Assembly: GCA_032158295.1 (NCBI GenBank)
Contig: CM063262.1
Span: 6,109,394-6,173,393, forward strand
Direction: 5' to 3'
Length of the DNA stretch: 64,000 nt
Source: Pycnopodia helianthoides
Lineage: Eukaryota > Echinodermata > Asteroidea > Forcipulatida > Asteriidae
Part shown: positions 25,463-37,322 of the stretch, piece after piece
Layout of the letters: each line of letters opens with the position of its first letter
Numbering within the stretch: position 1 is the stretch's first letter
Made by a program: the position numbers and the translations under genes
The notes under the pieces: generated by a model
Databases searched by the model: none
Seen by the model: only the letters and a program-made list of their open reading frames with translations
Told to the model about the DNA's origin: nothing

Positions 25463-27405
25463 TGAAGTTGGCAGCCCAAGTTCCGAACTGGGGTCCCTAC
25501 AGACTCCAGTGAACAGCAGTAGCCACCACACCACGATGAATAATCAACACGTTTCGGTATTTGACACTATATAAAATTGTTGTTATTCGCGTTTGCGTTA
25601 GAGACACTTGTGTCCAGGAGTATATCGAATATTATTGAGTTCTAATTGGCATACAATTTTTTCGGGTTGATGATTTAAAATTTGGTAAGTGTGCTATTGC
25701 ATCAAACACGTCTAGGTCTCTACACAGAATCATCCGGCGTTGCAATCCCGGTCAGCTCAGCGTGTGCATTCAGCGTGCATTTCCAACCAAGCGGAGTTTC
25801 GCGAGCAAGAACAATTCTTTTTAAAAAATGTGTTTTTCATACTAACACATTTTATAAGGTACAAGATGGTATATAACTCATCCCCATTTAATGCCTTTTA
25901 ACGAAAACCCTATAGAACCTACGTAGAAATTGCAAATACTGGTCATGCAGAATCGAATAGGCTATACACTATCCATGTGGTTTGAAACCTGAATAAGGAA
26001 CTGAGCGGTGAAACACACGAAAGGTTATTCTCCGACGCCTTGTCGTGATTGTGCGATCAGCAAGCTAGCCATGATGGCCGATTTTGTCACTTAATCGCTT
26101 ATTATCGTGGAAACACATTGTGCTTTGATTAGTTTTATTGGCCTGGAATAACTCTTAGTAAAAGCACTTGTGTTTTAAACATGATTTGTGTATTATAAGT
26201 AACTAAAATGTAACTTATTTTGAAAAGTTGTGTTTTTAACTATTACTTTTGAGACCTATTGGTTTTGTGCATAGATACAAAACGCGCGATAAATGACGTC
26301 ATTGTGACGTCGTCCGTAATTTTAGGCCATGATGCACATAAACAGTATTCCAGAAGTATAAAACTGAAAAAAGTATGACAATTGGGGGTATACTTTTAGA
26401 GATATGGCGCTCACCAGGTTGGCTAATTAAATATTCACCTCGCTATAAAGTGGCTAATTAATTTAGAAATTTAACATTTATTATATTTAGAGTTAAGTTT
26501 ATGTTCTAAGCTTCAAATTGATATAGGATCTAACTCTTAAATATTTAAACATTAGGAGATTAGGCGTATAAACAATATGTGTACAAATGCTATGGGGTTT
26601 AGGCGGAAACAAAGAATAATAATAATAAAAATAATAAAAATCTCGACGAAAACAAAACCTGTTCCGTCTTCTAAGTCGGAACAGCTTATAATATACATGT
26701 ATAAATAAACCCTTGTCTATATTTCTAACGTTTACCTGCGTGAAACCGGGTGAAAGTCCAAATTTGCTTAGCCGATGAGAGAAAACACTGAGTTCTTAGT
26801 ATGACCAGCCCAAATGTCATGAAATGAACATCACTTGCTTATTTTGTTTTATTTAGCAAGTTGATTACTTTGCTGACTCAGCAAATTGTTTCTCAGCTCA
26901 CCTACGCTACGTTATGTACGTACAGCTTCATGAAACTGGTGAATGGTATGTTTGGACTCCAGTGACCCGTTCTACGAAAATGAGTCTGATGTCGCCCAAT
27001 GCATTATTGTTTAATGGACGTTTCAATGTGGAAAGTATTAAAAAAAAATAAAAAAAAATAAAATGTTTAAGATCTATTTATGCATGGTAAACTTTCAGAA
27101 CACTCAATTTTAGTCAATAAAGCTATGAAAACAACAATTTTGTGACCATACTTTAGTCTAATTTGTGTCCTTTTGCTTATATGAAATGGCAATTTTAAAC
27201 ATCAATTTTTACTTGTAATTCGTTTTCAACAAAAAATGATATATTGGCTAATTTCAAACGGGAGTAACTCAGCAACGCAATACACCCCAGAGCTTAGACA
27301 TATACCAAATAACTGCTGTTGGTATGTTCTTTCCAGCCATGTATAATCCAATTCTTTAAATTGTCAACATCAGACTCATTTTCACAGAGCGGGTCAGATT
27401 AATAA
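25463..27405. other. AT-rich intergenic DNA
   Basis: No ORF with a recognisable domain. Contains short AAT and AAAAAAAT runs near 26620 and 27040. Confidence 0.4.
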
Positions 27406-27407
27406 AC

Positions 27408-27578
27408 CTGGGCCCAATTTCATAGAGCTGCTTCAGCACAAAAGGTAGCTTAGCACAACAAAATTATGCTTACCAGAATAAAGTTACCAGCCAAACTGCC
27501 ATGCCACACGTACAATTTGTGACTGGTATCCTGCTCATTTCTGCCTAGCAGAAAATTGTTAAGCAAGGCATACCTGAC
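27408..27578. repeat. GGGCCCAATTTCATAGAGC MITE, right end lost
   Basis: Left end GGGCCCAATTTCATAGAGCT and body like 5407-5603; breaks off after AATTGTTAAGCAA. Confidence 0.75.
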
Positions 27579-28278
27579 CTTGGGTGTTTGCCCATAACAT
27601 AACTGTGGAGTCAATTTAATATGTAGTGTCGCAGCGTTTTCCATTTACTATTGGTCCGCTGATCCATGGAGGAAGAAGACTTTCATCTGACTAAATGCAA
27701 GCTAAAAAAACCCGATGAGGAGGACCAGTCAAAATTCTCCCTGAGTGGTTCGGTTGGCTATAGGTCAGTTTTGAAAAGCTTCTCTTTTTGATTTGAATGA
27801 TGGACTACTCACTAAATAACGGACCAGTGAAACTAAAAACAAAGTTTAGGGCAATTCCCGTTGTGTTGATTCAAAGTAGAAACGTAGTTCCGAGAGTCAG
27901 AACTGAGAATTCGAACCTTGGATCCTATCCCCCCTGTCTGCTTTAATAAATAGATGACGGAACCATCATACACACGGAAAGGCAGACAGTAAAAATATCC
28001 CTCTGATCGCAAGAATCAGTTCCCAATTTGAGACGATTAAGTTGCTAAGAAACAAGACGTTGCTTTTAATGTAGACTTTACTTGCGTCGTGATACTTTGT
28101 TCTGGAGACAAACAAGAGACTGTTTTTTTTTTTTCGGAGACCAAGCGCATCGTCATTGGCGCCATCTTTCGGCTTTTAGACTTGCGTCTCTGGCAACCAT
28201 GTCCTTGGATTTTTAACGGGTGAACTCATGAGTGGGGTCGCTGCCGTCACCTGTTCCCTTTTAATCGCCGCTATTCTA

Positions 28279-28536
28279 AAGGCCTGCGCTAAACGTCGCA
28301 CTTTTGCCGAGCCGAACTCGAATGTTTTCAGTTCGATTCGACACGGCAAGAGCGCGACGTTTGTCACCGTGTCGTGCCGCTACCGTGTAGCACGGCAGGG
28401 CTTGCCGTGCTACACGGCAGTGCCGAACTTAAATAAAAGGTTTGCGCTAAACGTCGCTCTTTTGTCGAATTTAATTCCTAATTTTACAACTGTTTGAGTT
28501 CGACACGACAAACGTGTGACGTTTAGCGCAGGCCTT
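28279..28536. repeat. AAGGCCTGCGCTAAACGTCGC inverted-repeat element
   Basis: Termini AAGGCCTGCGCTAAACGTCG and GACGTTTAGCGCAGGCCTT. The middle carries a perfect 15-bp hairpin (28383-28417). A half copy in inverse orientation lies at 28683-28772. Confidence 0.75.
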
Positions 28537-28682
28537 AGTTCTTGCACCTACTGCTCCACTGTGTTTACAAAAGAGCCACAGAGCCTGTGGACTCATCCGG
28601 CGGGCACAATGTACGCAGCTCAATGGAAGAATACAACAAATCTTAAGTAGGATTTGAAGCTTTGCATGGTGGAAGTATAACT

Positions 28683-28772
28683 AAGGCCTGCGCTAAACGT
28701 CGCACGTTTGTCGTGTCGAACTCAAACAGTTGTAAAATTAGGAATTAAATTCGACAAAAGAGCGACGTTTTT
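28683..28772. repeat. Half copy of the AAGGCCTGCGC element
   Basis: Reverse complement of about 28443-28536, ending abruptly after GAGCGACGTTT. Confidence 0.75.
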
Positions 28773-28779
28773 ATGACGC

Positions 28780-28975
28780 GTTAGTTTTCATGGTTTCTAA
28801 ATCATGGTTTATAAACCATGTTTTATGATGATTAAGTTTTTATGGTTTACAAACCATAATTTATAAGCTTTGATTGTATATTCATGGTATGTAAACCACA
28901 AAATAAAATTGACAGCACTTTCTATGGTTTACATCTAATTGTTACAAACCATGGTAAAAACAGGTCAAAAAGAGG
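28780..28975. repeat. Cluster of ATGGTTTA/TAAACCAT motifs
   Basis: About ten forward or reverse copies of ATGGTTTA/TAAACCAT in 200 bp, several forming palindromes such as ATGGTTTATAAACCAT. Confidence 0.6.
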
Positions 28976-29040
28976 CTAAACAATTAATTGACAAACGGCG
29001 CCCCATAGCGGTAATACCACGTTAAAATCTCTTTTGAGTA

Positions 29041-29125
29041 GCTGTTGGTTCTGAAAAGAACCGGTGGTTAACGACTCAACGTTTCGATCAGTATGCTCTG
29101 ATCGTCTTCACGAGAAGACAAACAA
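29041..29125 (-). ncRNA. Degenerate hammerhead-ribozyme-like motif (Penelope type)
   Basis: On the minus strand, 29114-29075 reads CTC, GTGAAGA, then stem CGATCAG with loop AGCATA and CTGATCG, then GAAACGTT and GAG. The layout equals that at 39580-39619, with a changed stem that still pairs perfectly. The first core base is G instead of C, so cleavage is doubtful. A second hairpin, GGTTCTTTTCAGAACC, lies downstream. Confidence 0.4.
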
Positions 29126-29135
29126 ATCGTATGTT

Positions 29136-29360
29136 TTATGGATATCGCACTGTCTGATTTTCCTCAACTTTTGATATGAAGAAAGGGGGGACTTCTCAAA
29201 AGCTGTACAGCTGTTGCTTTTGTAAATTGTGAATTTATGTGAAAATTATGACACGAAATATAAATTTTCCCATTGAGCCCGTGTAGCATTTTGCCCGGCA
29301 GGAATTAGCATTATAATGTACGAGGTCACCACTCTGTAAACAAATGTAACATGGTCTATA
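29136..29360. repeat. TATAGACCATG-family fragment
   Basis: Contains TTTATGGATATCGCACTGTC and ends TAACATGGTCTATAG; the minus-strand start of the family. A further start lies at about 29604 (TATAGACCATGTTACC). Confidence 0.6.
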
Positions 29361-29917
29361 GCTGCGTCGGTTAGACCCCCATGTCTCACACATGAGTACA
29401 CAACACGGGCCTTAATTCAGCCCAAAACGTGTGCTTAATTATTTTGTTAATGGGCAGCGTCAGTTTGTCCCATGTGTGTACCATTTTGAAACAGATTTTG
29501 GGTCATACTGACCCAGAAATGGGTCAGGCCCTACACGGGACCAGTATCCGAGTCAATTCTGACCCGGAAGTTTTCAGAGTATTCACTATGTATAGACTAT
29601 GTATAGACCATGTTACCTTTGTTTACAAAGTGGTGACCTTGTACATTATACACGAGTTGCACGCTGTGACGGGGTCCATGGTGTTTTGTATTGTACACCC
29701 GAGCGGGCAAATGGCACCGGAGGCGAAGCCGAGGGTAGTCTTCGCTCGTCACCAGCGCCTTGCCTTAAAACCAAAGGCGCTGGGATGGGCAAACGTATCA
29801 AGCACGCTCATTGGTTAATGCTCAGTCCCATCATGCATCACACTCACACTGCAAGCACTGCACGCATGACGTACTTCCTGAACAAGAATCTGTGCAAGCT
29901 GATTAGCCCATCCCAAG

Positions 29918-30126
29918 GGTAGTCTTGATTGGCGACGCTGTTTTTGTATTAGCCACCGGTAGAGGGCGCTACATTGACTGTTTGGGAGTCTGACTCGGAA
30001 GGACTGGGCAACAGATGTTCGTGTGAAACAGATATCTCTTCTCCAGTATAATTCGCGTTGCGGACAGTAATTCGTGTTGCGATATCGCACGACGTTAAAC
30101 AAAATGAACGAAGCCAATCAAGACTA
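29918..30126. repeat. Inverted-repeat element, AGTCTTGATTGG ends
   Basis: AGTCTTGATTGG at about 29921 and CCAATCAAGACT at about 30114 face each other, flanked by CCAAGGGT/CCGAGGGT. Confidence 0.5.
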
Positions 30127-30129
30127 AGC

Positions 30130-31510
30130 CGAGGGTGCCAATTGCCCCCGAGGGTTATACCTCTGTCTTGAATTCTTAGTAATATTTTTCCGCATCTGAA
30201 GGACTCCAATTTCATCGAAACGATGATAATCTCGATCCTTTGCAGCACAGAAAGTTGTACGATGCGCGCGCGCGTGAGAGGAGAGTGGCACATGGATATT
30301 TGTTGCCCGCTCATGTGATCGTTCTGCGCCAATGAAAATACAGCATTCAAGACAGAGGTATAACAATCTAATGCGTTTTCTGACGGGCAAGATACTCATA
30401 TGAATTTGTGATGTAAAGTAATCTGTTCAAACAGTCAGCGGGCGCGCGCCGTGCCGCGCTGTGTACAAATTTTCTTCAAAACCGGGGTTCTTGGCCATGA
30501 TTGTTATTATAGCTTTGCAACCGTTTATCGTAAAGCTTAGTCCAAAACGGAAATATAAAGGGTAAAACCTCCTCTTTCGACTCGTAAAACATTGGTTTCA
30601 AATGAAATATGTTTTGCCACGTCTTTTGGGGGTTCATTCGTACAACTGCGGTCACATTTCCTATGGAGAGTGCTACAAAATTTGTCTTTTTTGTCGCATG
30701 AGGGCTCTTAATTCGACCATAAGTCAACAAGCCGACGGCTGATTCCTTAGTCCTAAACGGATTTGGAAAGTTTACTATCTGACCAACACAGTGCTCTAAC
30801 AAATTTTGTGATTGGACAAATTTTACCAACGTCATTTTTGAGTTGAACTAAAGACCAATGAAAAGTTATTTTACAGCTTCTAAAAAGCCGTTGCTAAAAC
30901 GTCTGTTTTACAAACTTCCGCAGTGTCAACTCTGAAACCACAACACAATTTTCTAAAATGATAAGTTCATGTACTAATAGGAAGGTTTCACTGGCAAAAC
31001 TTACATGAGCAGAATCAGTAATGTATACACTTTCTTCTTGTGAACATTTTTTTCTAAGATAGTGTCACACATTTTTATAATGGCAAGTTAAGTTTTGCTT
31101 CACTGATGAAAATTGTGCACTGGTTGTGTGTACGTTTTTGTGTGTGGCGATGACATGGACTATACCACCATTGGTTCAGGGTTGAACAGATTTGCACGAT
31201 ACAATTTGTTATTTAGCAACAGCGTTGCTCTTTGTTGTGTTCATAATGTGCTGGAAAGTTGGTTACAATTTAATTAGTAAATTGTTAATAACAATAACAT
31301 GTCGCATTTCCTTCTCTGCCTCAAATTGTTTGCACTAATAACGTGATACTTATTGAGTTACACAGAAACACCCCTGTCCACACAATGGTATCTACCATGA
31401 AACTGTTTAGGCGCGCACGGACCACGCTCGCTGTGTGTGTGTACTCGTATGGTATGAGCTATTTACGTGGGGAAATAAGTTTACATATTTGTACACAACA
31501 AATTCATATG
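30130..31510. other. Intergenic, nothing recognised
   Basis: Includes a 119-codon minus-strand ORF (30476-30835) with no recognisable domain and no splice context. Confidence 0.4.
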
Positions 31511-31514
31511 ACAC

Positions 31515-31774
31515 AGGCCATTTGGGAAAATTTACATTGATGTGTCATAATTTTCACATCAACTCAAGATGAACAGTTGGTACAGCTTTCGAGATGTCAC
31601 CCCTTAATTTCTTCATATCAAAAGTTGAGAAAAATCAGACAGTGCAATCTCTCTATAAGACATAAGATTTGTTGTATTCTTTCATTGAGCTGTGTACAAG
31701 CTGTGCCTGTATGAAGTCCAGGCTCTGTGTGGCTCTTTTGTAAACATGTGATGTCACAGGTCACATGGTCTATA
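31515..31774. repeat. TATAGACCATG-family fragment
   Basis: Carries GAAAATTTACATTGATGTGT, TTTCTTCATATCAAAAGTTG and the right end GGTCACATGGTCTATA. The left end is missing. Confidence 0.65.
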
Positions 31775-31845
31775 GGCAACGGAGGATTCAACTGGGCAAG
31801 GTTTGAGGTAACACATATCCGTAAAAACTAAAACTCTCTCTTTAT

Positions 31846-31911
31846 GAGTTGTGGTGGTTCTTAAAATAACCGGTGGTGTAACAACTTTGACGTTTCGATC
31901 AGTATGCTTCT
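31846..31911 (-). repeat. Truncated Penelope-like terminus
   Basis: The minus strand reads AGCATACTGATCGAAACGTC then a GGTTATTTTAAGAACC hairpin, as at 29041-29125, but the 5' half of the ribozyme-like stem is lost. Confidence 0.4.
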
Positions 31912-32258
31912 AAGAACTGCTGCAACCTATGCAGTTAGAGTAGTTCATGTCGCCTACCACAAAACTATATACCAGATCACAAACCTTTCGTTTTGTTCTG
32001 TTCACTTTAACAGTCAGTTTGTTGTTTTACTAGTTTCTTATTAAATTTAATATTTTTCATTGTCTGTACTTTTGGAGTTAATGCCATTGAAAATTCCCCT
32101 TGTGTGGGATAATATTTTTTAATCTGATAATTTCTTATCTTATCTTACCATTCTCAGTTTGATGATGAATATAATGATATTCATTTCCATTTCCTTGTTT
32201 GCTAGCAGAAAACAACATTTCCTTGTGAACGTTTACCTTACAGTTTAGACCTTTTGCA

Positions 32259-32566
32259 TTAAAGGAACATTACAGAATTGGTAAGAAAAAAACTTCTGTC
32301 TGAAATGCCATATTTGATGAGAAATGAATAAACTAATTTTCCGATTGGAGTTTATCGCTCAGTGAGCGTTTTATTCATTTGTTGAACCTATATGATTTCA
32401 TGCAAATGTGTAATCGGTTTTTCACTATTTTCTCGTGACCCAGATGACCGATCGATCTCAAACTTCTACAGGTTTGTCAGTTTATGTATATGGTGGATTA
32501 CATAAAGTGCTTACACTGCCAGCAACTGTTTTGTTAGCAAAAACCAATTCTGTAATGTTCCTTTAA
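32259..32566. repeat. TTAA MITE family A, internally deleted copy
   Basis: TTAA flanks and both family A ends are present, but the segment around ATACTTTTTGATCACAGATT is missing. The core is at about 32420-32492, minus strand. Confidence 0.85.
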
Positions 32567-32959
32567 TGTTCTGTTGAGCTTCATTTGTGGGTGCTTTAAA
32601 GTTACTTTTGGTGCTTAAAGCACAGCGTGTATAGTAGTTCGCGGTGCTGTTGGTAAAATGTTGGCGTATAGCTTTATGTTCATTTGCAGAGGGTGGGTTC
32701 TTGCATGCAGTTCAGCATGCTTGAAGGCGCCTCACCGGTTATGTGTATAGCCCCCGTATAGCCGCTTATCTTAGGGGTGAGGGCGCCCTCGATTTTTCCT
32801 TTGCACCTCTGGTGACATTTCACTCCTCCTTGTTAAAATGTCACAATAATTATTCCATTAAAATCACTGTTGCATAGTAGCAACACGGTTATGACTTCCG
32901 TTTTTTTCAACTGTAACTTTATTGCCTCAAAACATAAAACAATATACAACCTAAAGTGT

Positions 32960-34075
32960 TGGTTCAAACTGATAGTAGACCAGCCAACTTTGAAAAAGTC
33001 CTCTTTAGAAAAAAATTATACGGCATGGTTTGTTAATGGCTGGCATCCATGTTAGGTCTATTGTTCAAGCCTGTAAAACTAGGGTTAATCTTTTATCTTG
33101 TACAGAAATGTATAGTAAAATGAAAACTAAAAGTGTGATTTTCTCAAAAAGTGCATATCTTGAGAATACCGTATAAGTTTGAACTCCCTAATCTCAAGGG
33201 TGCATATATTTGTTTTAAACAACTTTTTTTCTGAAGGTTAATATACCCATGCAGTTTTTAATAATATTAAAAAAAAAAAATCTATTTCACACCTTTTTGT
33301 ATGGTGTAATGAGACAAGAAGGTATGTTCTTCACGCAGTACATTTGAATGCATACACTGTAGTGGGTTTTATAGTTTGACATGGTGCTCAAAAACTGTAT
33401 GTCTGATATCAAAGTTGTTTGTAGTCCCAATCTTTCCAAGTGAACATTTTCAGACTCCTACACAGTCATCAAACTCAAAGGACAATGATGAATTAAAATG
33501 TTTAACATTTTTTGCAATTAACAGTGGCTTTATCCCATGTTATAGCCGTTACATACACCATGGGATATTGTGCAGTTAAACATTTTAGGCTTTTAAGCTA
33601 CATGTTGTAACATAATGTGGCTTGCCATGACTCAAAGCCAGCTGAAGAGTTAGTGACCAGGCACTCGGAGGCCACTTCTCTTACATTAACTGGACAACCC
33701 AGATCAGTCACCTTTGAGTGTCCGATTAGCACAGGCATCAAGGGCCACATTACCACATACAAATCCATTCTTTTTATCAGAGTACTATACCCTTAGTTTT
33801 ACAGGCTTGGTATGTCAATATGATGATAAAAACACATTTTATAGATAGAGCTACCACTTGGGGTCAAATTTAAATGCAAAATCAAAAAATCCCAAATTTG
33901 AACTTTTTGACCTCAAAATGACCTTAAAATTCAAAATTGAGGGTGGCATCCACCCTAATCGTCTTCCTGATCCCATGAACGATAGATCTAGCATGGATGC
34001 CAGCCATTAACAAACTATGCCGTGGAATTTTTTTTCTAGAGGCCTTTTTCAAAGTTGGCTGGTCTACCATGATGT
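32960..34075. repeat. ~1.1-kb inverted-repeat element
   Basis: The left arm (about 32975-33075, with GGCTGGCATCCATG) and right arm (about 33965-34070, with CATGGATGCCAGCC) are about 85-90% reverse complements. A second inner pair is CCTGTAAAACTAGGGTTA (33070) and CCCTTAGTTTTACAGG (33790). No coding content is recognised. Confidence 0.65.
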
Positions 34076-34182
34076 TACAGAGCTAAACTGAAGAGCATAC
34101 AAAACAAATAAATTACTGAAAAGGAATGCAAAGTGCAAAAACGTCAAACCAAGTTTGGCTCAAACTTGGCTCAGTCGAAAAT

Positions 34183-34360
34183 TAGATCAACTTCATAGAG
34201 CTGCCTAAGCAGAAATTATTTCTTAACAATTTTCTGCTAAGCATAAATCAGCAGGATACCAGTCACAAATGGTACAGGTGACATTGTTGTTTGGCAGGTA
34301 ACCTTATTTGGTTGTGCCTAGCTACTTTTTGTGCTTAAGCAGCTCTATGAAATTAAGCCC
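34183..34360. repeat. GGGCCCAATTTCATAGAGC MITE, mutated ends
   Basis: Body like 5407-5603. The ends have changed to ATCAACTTCATAGAGCTGCC and CAGCTCTATGAAATTAAGCC. It lies 140 bp upstream of the glycosyltransferase gene. Confidence 0.75.
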
Positions 34361-34430
34361 AAGTGGTTTTGTTCTCGACAAATGTAATTATGGCGTTATT
34401 TATGTCAAACAGTAATTATCTTTTAAACAT

Positions 34431-34450
34431 TTATCCTTTTCATTTCACAG
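34431..34450 (+). other. Probable 3' splice site in the GT92 5' leader
   Basis: TTTATCCTTTTCATTTCACAG is a strong acceptor 51 bp before the ATG, with no coding sequence after it except the GT92 ORF. It suggests a spliced 5' UTR. Confidence 0.5.
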
Positions 34451-34501
34451 ATAACGTTAGCTTCCGGAGTTTTTGCACCCACTGTTGGTAATTAATGTAA
34501 G

Positions 34502-35833
34502 ATGGAAACATCGTCGAGAAAGACACCATTAAGTTGTCATCATCTATTCGCCTCTCTATGTGTGCTGGGAACTGTCTATGTGTTTTTTCTCTACCACGTT
34601 ATTCTCCCTGCCTCCGTATCTCGGAACCCACCGGAACACCATGACGTCACGCGTCACAGACGGACGTTTGCCGTCGATGAAAGCTACTACATGTATGGTT
34701 CCCCGACGACTGATACATGTTACCTACGCGACAAGCTGCAGTCGCCGGGGCTACCGGATCTGCATTCGGTGTTCTCGGATTGGCTGTCTGGAGAGGTTAT
34801 CTTTGTGGGTCTGAAGCTCTTGAAACACCGGTGGCACGAAAGTCCGTTCCGGTGCGAGTTCTCCGACGGCCAGACGAGCGAAACGAGCCAGATCCTTGAG
34901 GATAGACGGAGTTTCGGTTACTTTCCCCAGTACGTTGTCGTCATGACGTGTCCCATTCCGGAACCGTTCCGAGGGCGTGTTAGATTACAAATGAACCTAC
35001 GCCGACTCGCCAACAATAAAGCGTACATGAACCTCACCGTGTGCACGTCCGGAGCGTCACCTGAGAAACTGTACACCTTAGCGATTTGCACGATGGTGAA
35101 AAACGCTGATAGGTTCCTTCCGGAGTGGTTAGACTATCACCGATTCGTTGGTGTTGAACACGTGTTTATCTATGACAATGAGCTCGAGACAAAGACTACG
35201 CTCCCTGAAAGTCTAACTGACTATATCGAGAATGGATTTGTAACTATCATTCCATGGGCGCACAGTGTGTCTAGGTTCAAGACTTACCTCGAGGTCCAAA
35301 TAGCACACGAGAACGACTGCGTCTGGAGGCACAAGCACAACGTTCATTGGATGGTTAAGATTGACGTAGATGAGTACGTTCAACCAATGGACAAAGAGAG
35401 ACCGCGCATAACGGATTACCTGAACGGGTCTATATTCGACCACGCTGCTTCAGTGCGAATTCAAAACTGGTTTTTCGGGCACCCGCCAAACTTCGACCAT
35501 GATAGCGACTCCATTATCGAACGCAATAGCTGGCGCTCCAAAAAACCCACTCTTCAAAATACAGGTCACGACAAGAACATTTTGCGACCAATCAACGTGC
35601 ACTACTTCAAAATCCACAGTGTTAAACTCGGTGGCGACGTCATATCAGCTAACCCGCACACCGAGCTGCGATTGGTTCATTACAGAGAGGACAATCCGAG
35701 AGCGCGCCATTTTTCTTTGCCAAAGTTCAGCGAGAGAGACGTTTCGATGATGAAAATACGCAACGATTCGTTGCTATGGCAGAAATCGAACCTTTCTTCA
35801 TCCGTCACGACGCAAACATTGACTTCCACATAA
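34502..35833 (+). CDS. Glycosyltransferase family 92 (DUF23) type II membrane protein
   Basis: A 443-residue protein in one uninterrupted coding exon. Residues about 15-38 form a single signal-anchor helix (FASLCVLGTVYVFFLYHVIL), then a luminal stem, then from residue 191 the GT92 catalytic domain, beginning YTLAICTMVKNADRFLPEWL. The DxD-like metal/nucleotide-sugar motif is IDVDEY (Asp288-x-Asp290). A later GH...KNILRPINVHYFKIH block also fits the family. GT92 enzymes characterised in nematodes are Golgi galactosyltransferases acting on fucose of N-glycans; the substrate here is unknown. Potential N-glycosylation sites include NLT, NGS, NDS and NLS. The start is fixed by an in-frame TAA three codons upstream of the ATG. 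The C-terminus is Ser/Thr-rich and lacks a clear family ending. No poly(A) signal is obvious. Confidence 0.9.
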   Translation: METSSRKTPLSCHHLFASLCVLGTVYVFFLYHVILPASVSRNPPEHHDVTRHRRTFAVDESYYMYGSPTTDTCYLRDKLQSPGLPDLHSVFSDWLSGEVIFVGLKLLKHRWHESPFRCEFSDGQTSETSQILEDRRSFGYFPQYVVVMTCPIPEPFRGRVRLQMNLRRLANNKAYMNLTVCTSGASPEKLYTLAICTMVKNADRFLPEWLDYHRFVGVEHVFIYDNELETKTTLPESLTDYIENGFVTIIPWAHSVSRFKTYLEVQIAHENDCVWRHKHNVHWMVKIDVDEYVQPMDKERPRITDYLNGSIFDHAASVRIQNWFFGHPPNFDHDSDSIIERNSWRSKKPTLQNTGHDKNILRPINVHYFKIHSVKLGGDVISANPHTELRLVHYREDNPRARHFSLPKFSERDVSMMKIRNDSLLWQKSNLSSSVTTQTLTST

Positions 35834-36590
35834 CATGCTGATGTTACATCAGATTAATTGAACTCTTATACATAATGTTTAAATAATCAATGGAATCACA
35901 CTAGATATACATGAGGTCACTTAATTGTTCACCTATGCACTCCAATGGACTGTGATTACAAACCAGAAGAGAAAGTGGACCCTCTTCTGGACACTCACAG
36001 ACCAGAGGGAAGATAGACGTGCACTAGTGACCGAATCGTGCCAGTCCATAACTGTTATATAACACACCTAATCCGTCAGACCCAAAACACAATAAGAAAA
36101 GAACATGTTCAGGGTTTTACAACTTAACAGTATTAATCAAACATCTCATAAATTATAGGCAACTCAAAAATGAAGGGACCGTTATCAGTTTTTTTTTAGC
36201 TGGTTCACTGTTCAAATCATCACAGGGCACTGTTACCAGCGAAACATTTGCCGCTAATTACGCTTGCGCAATGTCTTGACGTGCGTCTATATAGTTCACG
36301 GTGGCGCAAATTTCATGCACGGCAGCCTATATCAGTTAACCCACGTGACCGTGTTTCAGCCAACCAGAACATAGAACCAGCAAGAGGTTGAATTGAAAGT
36401 GAGCGTGTGTGCTGAAACATAATATTTGATTCAATCATTAAAATGAGTTTACGTGAATTCACGTTCTTAACTTTGTTTTCGATTGCAACTTGATTACTAC
36501 TTGAGACTCAAGTCAACACAAGCCTCTACGTGTGTTCCCAAGTAAGGGACATGAGCAAAAGTGCATTCCGATCTCTAATTCCACGGTGAC
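35834..36590. other. 3' flank of the GT92 gene
   Basis: No canonical AATAAA soon after the stop; no other feature recognised. Confidence 0.4.
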
Positions 36591-36724
36591 TGCTCAATGT
36601 TTCGACAACCCAATGTTCAGATAAACCCCTTGTGATCTGCACGCTGGAGTTAGAGCAAGGGCCAGGATTAGGAAAATACAATTAATCCGCACAATAGGGG
36701 GTGTCGGAAATAGGGGTGTCGGAA
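36590..36724. repeat. Inverted relative of the 1.0-kb array
   Basis: Contains ATGTTTCGACAACCCAATGT and two GGGGTGTCGGAA units, the reverse of the TTCCGACACCCC units at 1040-1100. Confidence 0.5.
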
Positions 36725-36913
36725 CAGGGCCCAATTTCATTGAGATAAAAATGTTGCTTAAAATTTGTATTTTAAATTTCAAAATAAGTAGGACACCAGT
36801 CACAGTTTGTACATATGACATGGTATTTTAGCTGGTGACCTTATTCTGGTAAGCATAATTTAGTTGTGCTTTAGCTACTTTAGGTGCTTAAGCAGCTCTA
36901 TGAAATTGGGCCA
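36725..36913. repeat. GGGCCCAATTTC MITE
   Basis: Ends CAGGGCCCAATTTCATTGAG and CAGCTCTATGAAATTGGGCC. Confidence 0.8.
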
Positions 36914-37011
36914 AGGTGTGTAACCCTTTTTATAACACCTCATACTTAGCTCCTGCCTTGCTATTGGTTTAAAGTGCGTCACAGTCGCACGAGCTCAACG
37001 CACCAGGCTAT

Positions 37012-37150
37012 ACCCGTAGCAACCAGTGTACTGTATCCGTAGCAACCAATGTACCATACCCGTGGCTACCAGTGTACTATACCTGCAACCAATGTATCTT
37101 ACCCATAGCAACCAGTGGACTTTACCCGTAGCAACCAGTGTTTACCCCTT
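37012..37150 (+). repeat. ~24-bp tandem repeat, about six units
   Basis: The unit resembles CCGTAGCAACCAGTGTACTA, with substitutions and one shortened unit. Confidence 0.75.
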
Positions 37151-37322
37151 GCAACAGCAGCTTCGTGGTACCCAGGCGTCTATGGTTAATAGTGTATCGT
37201 ATGGTGTGTTTATAAAAAAATAACAAACCACACTCCCTCGGTGATCCTCGGTAGTCCCTTTTTCACTCGGCTTCGCCTCATGAAATTACAACTCGCCGAG
37301 GGTCACCTTTAAATGGAGTCAT

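Noticed and set aside
29429..29818. 129-codon plus-strand ORF
   Set aside because: Overlaps TATAGACC-family repeat sequence and TGACCCAGAAATGGGTCA palindromes; no domain.
30476..30835. 119-codon minus-strand ORF
   Set aside because: No known family and no exon borders; treated as chance or repeat-derived.
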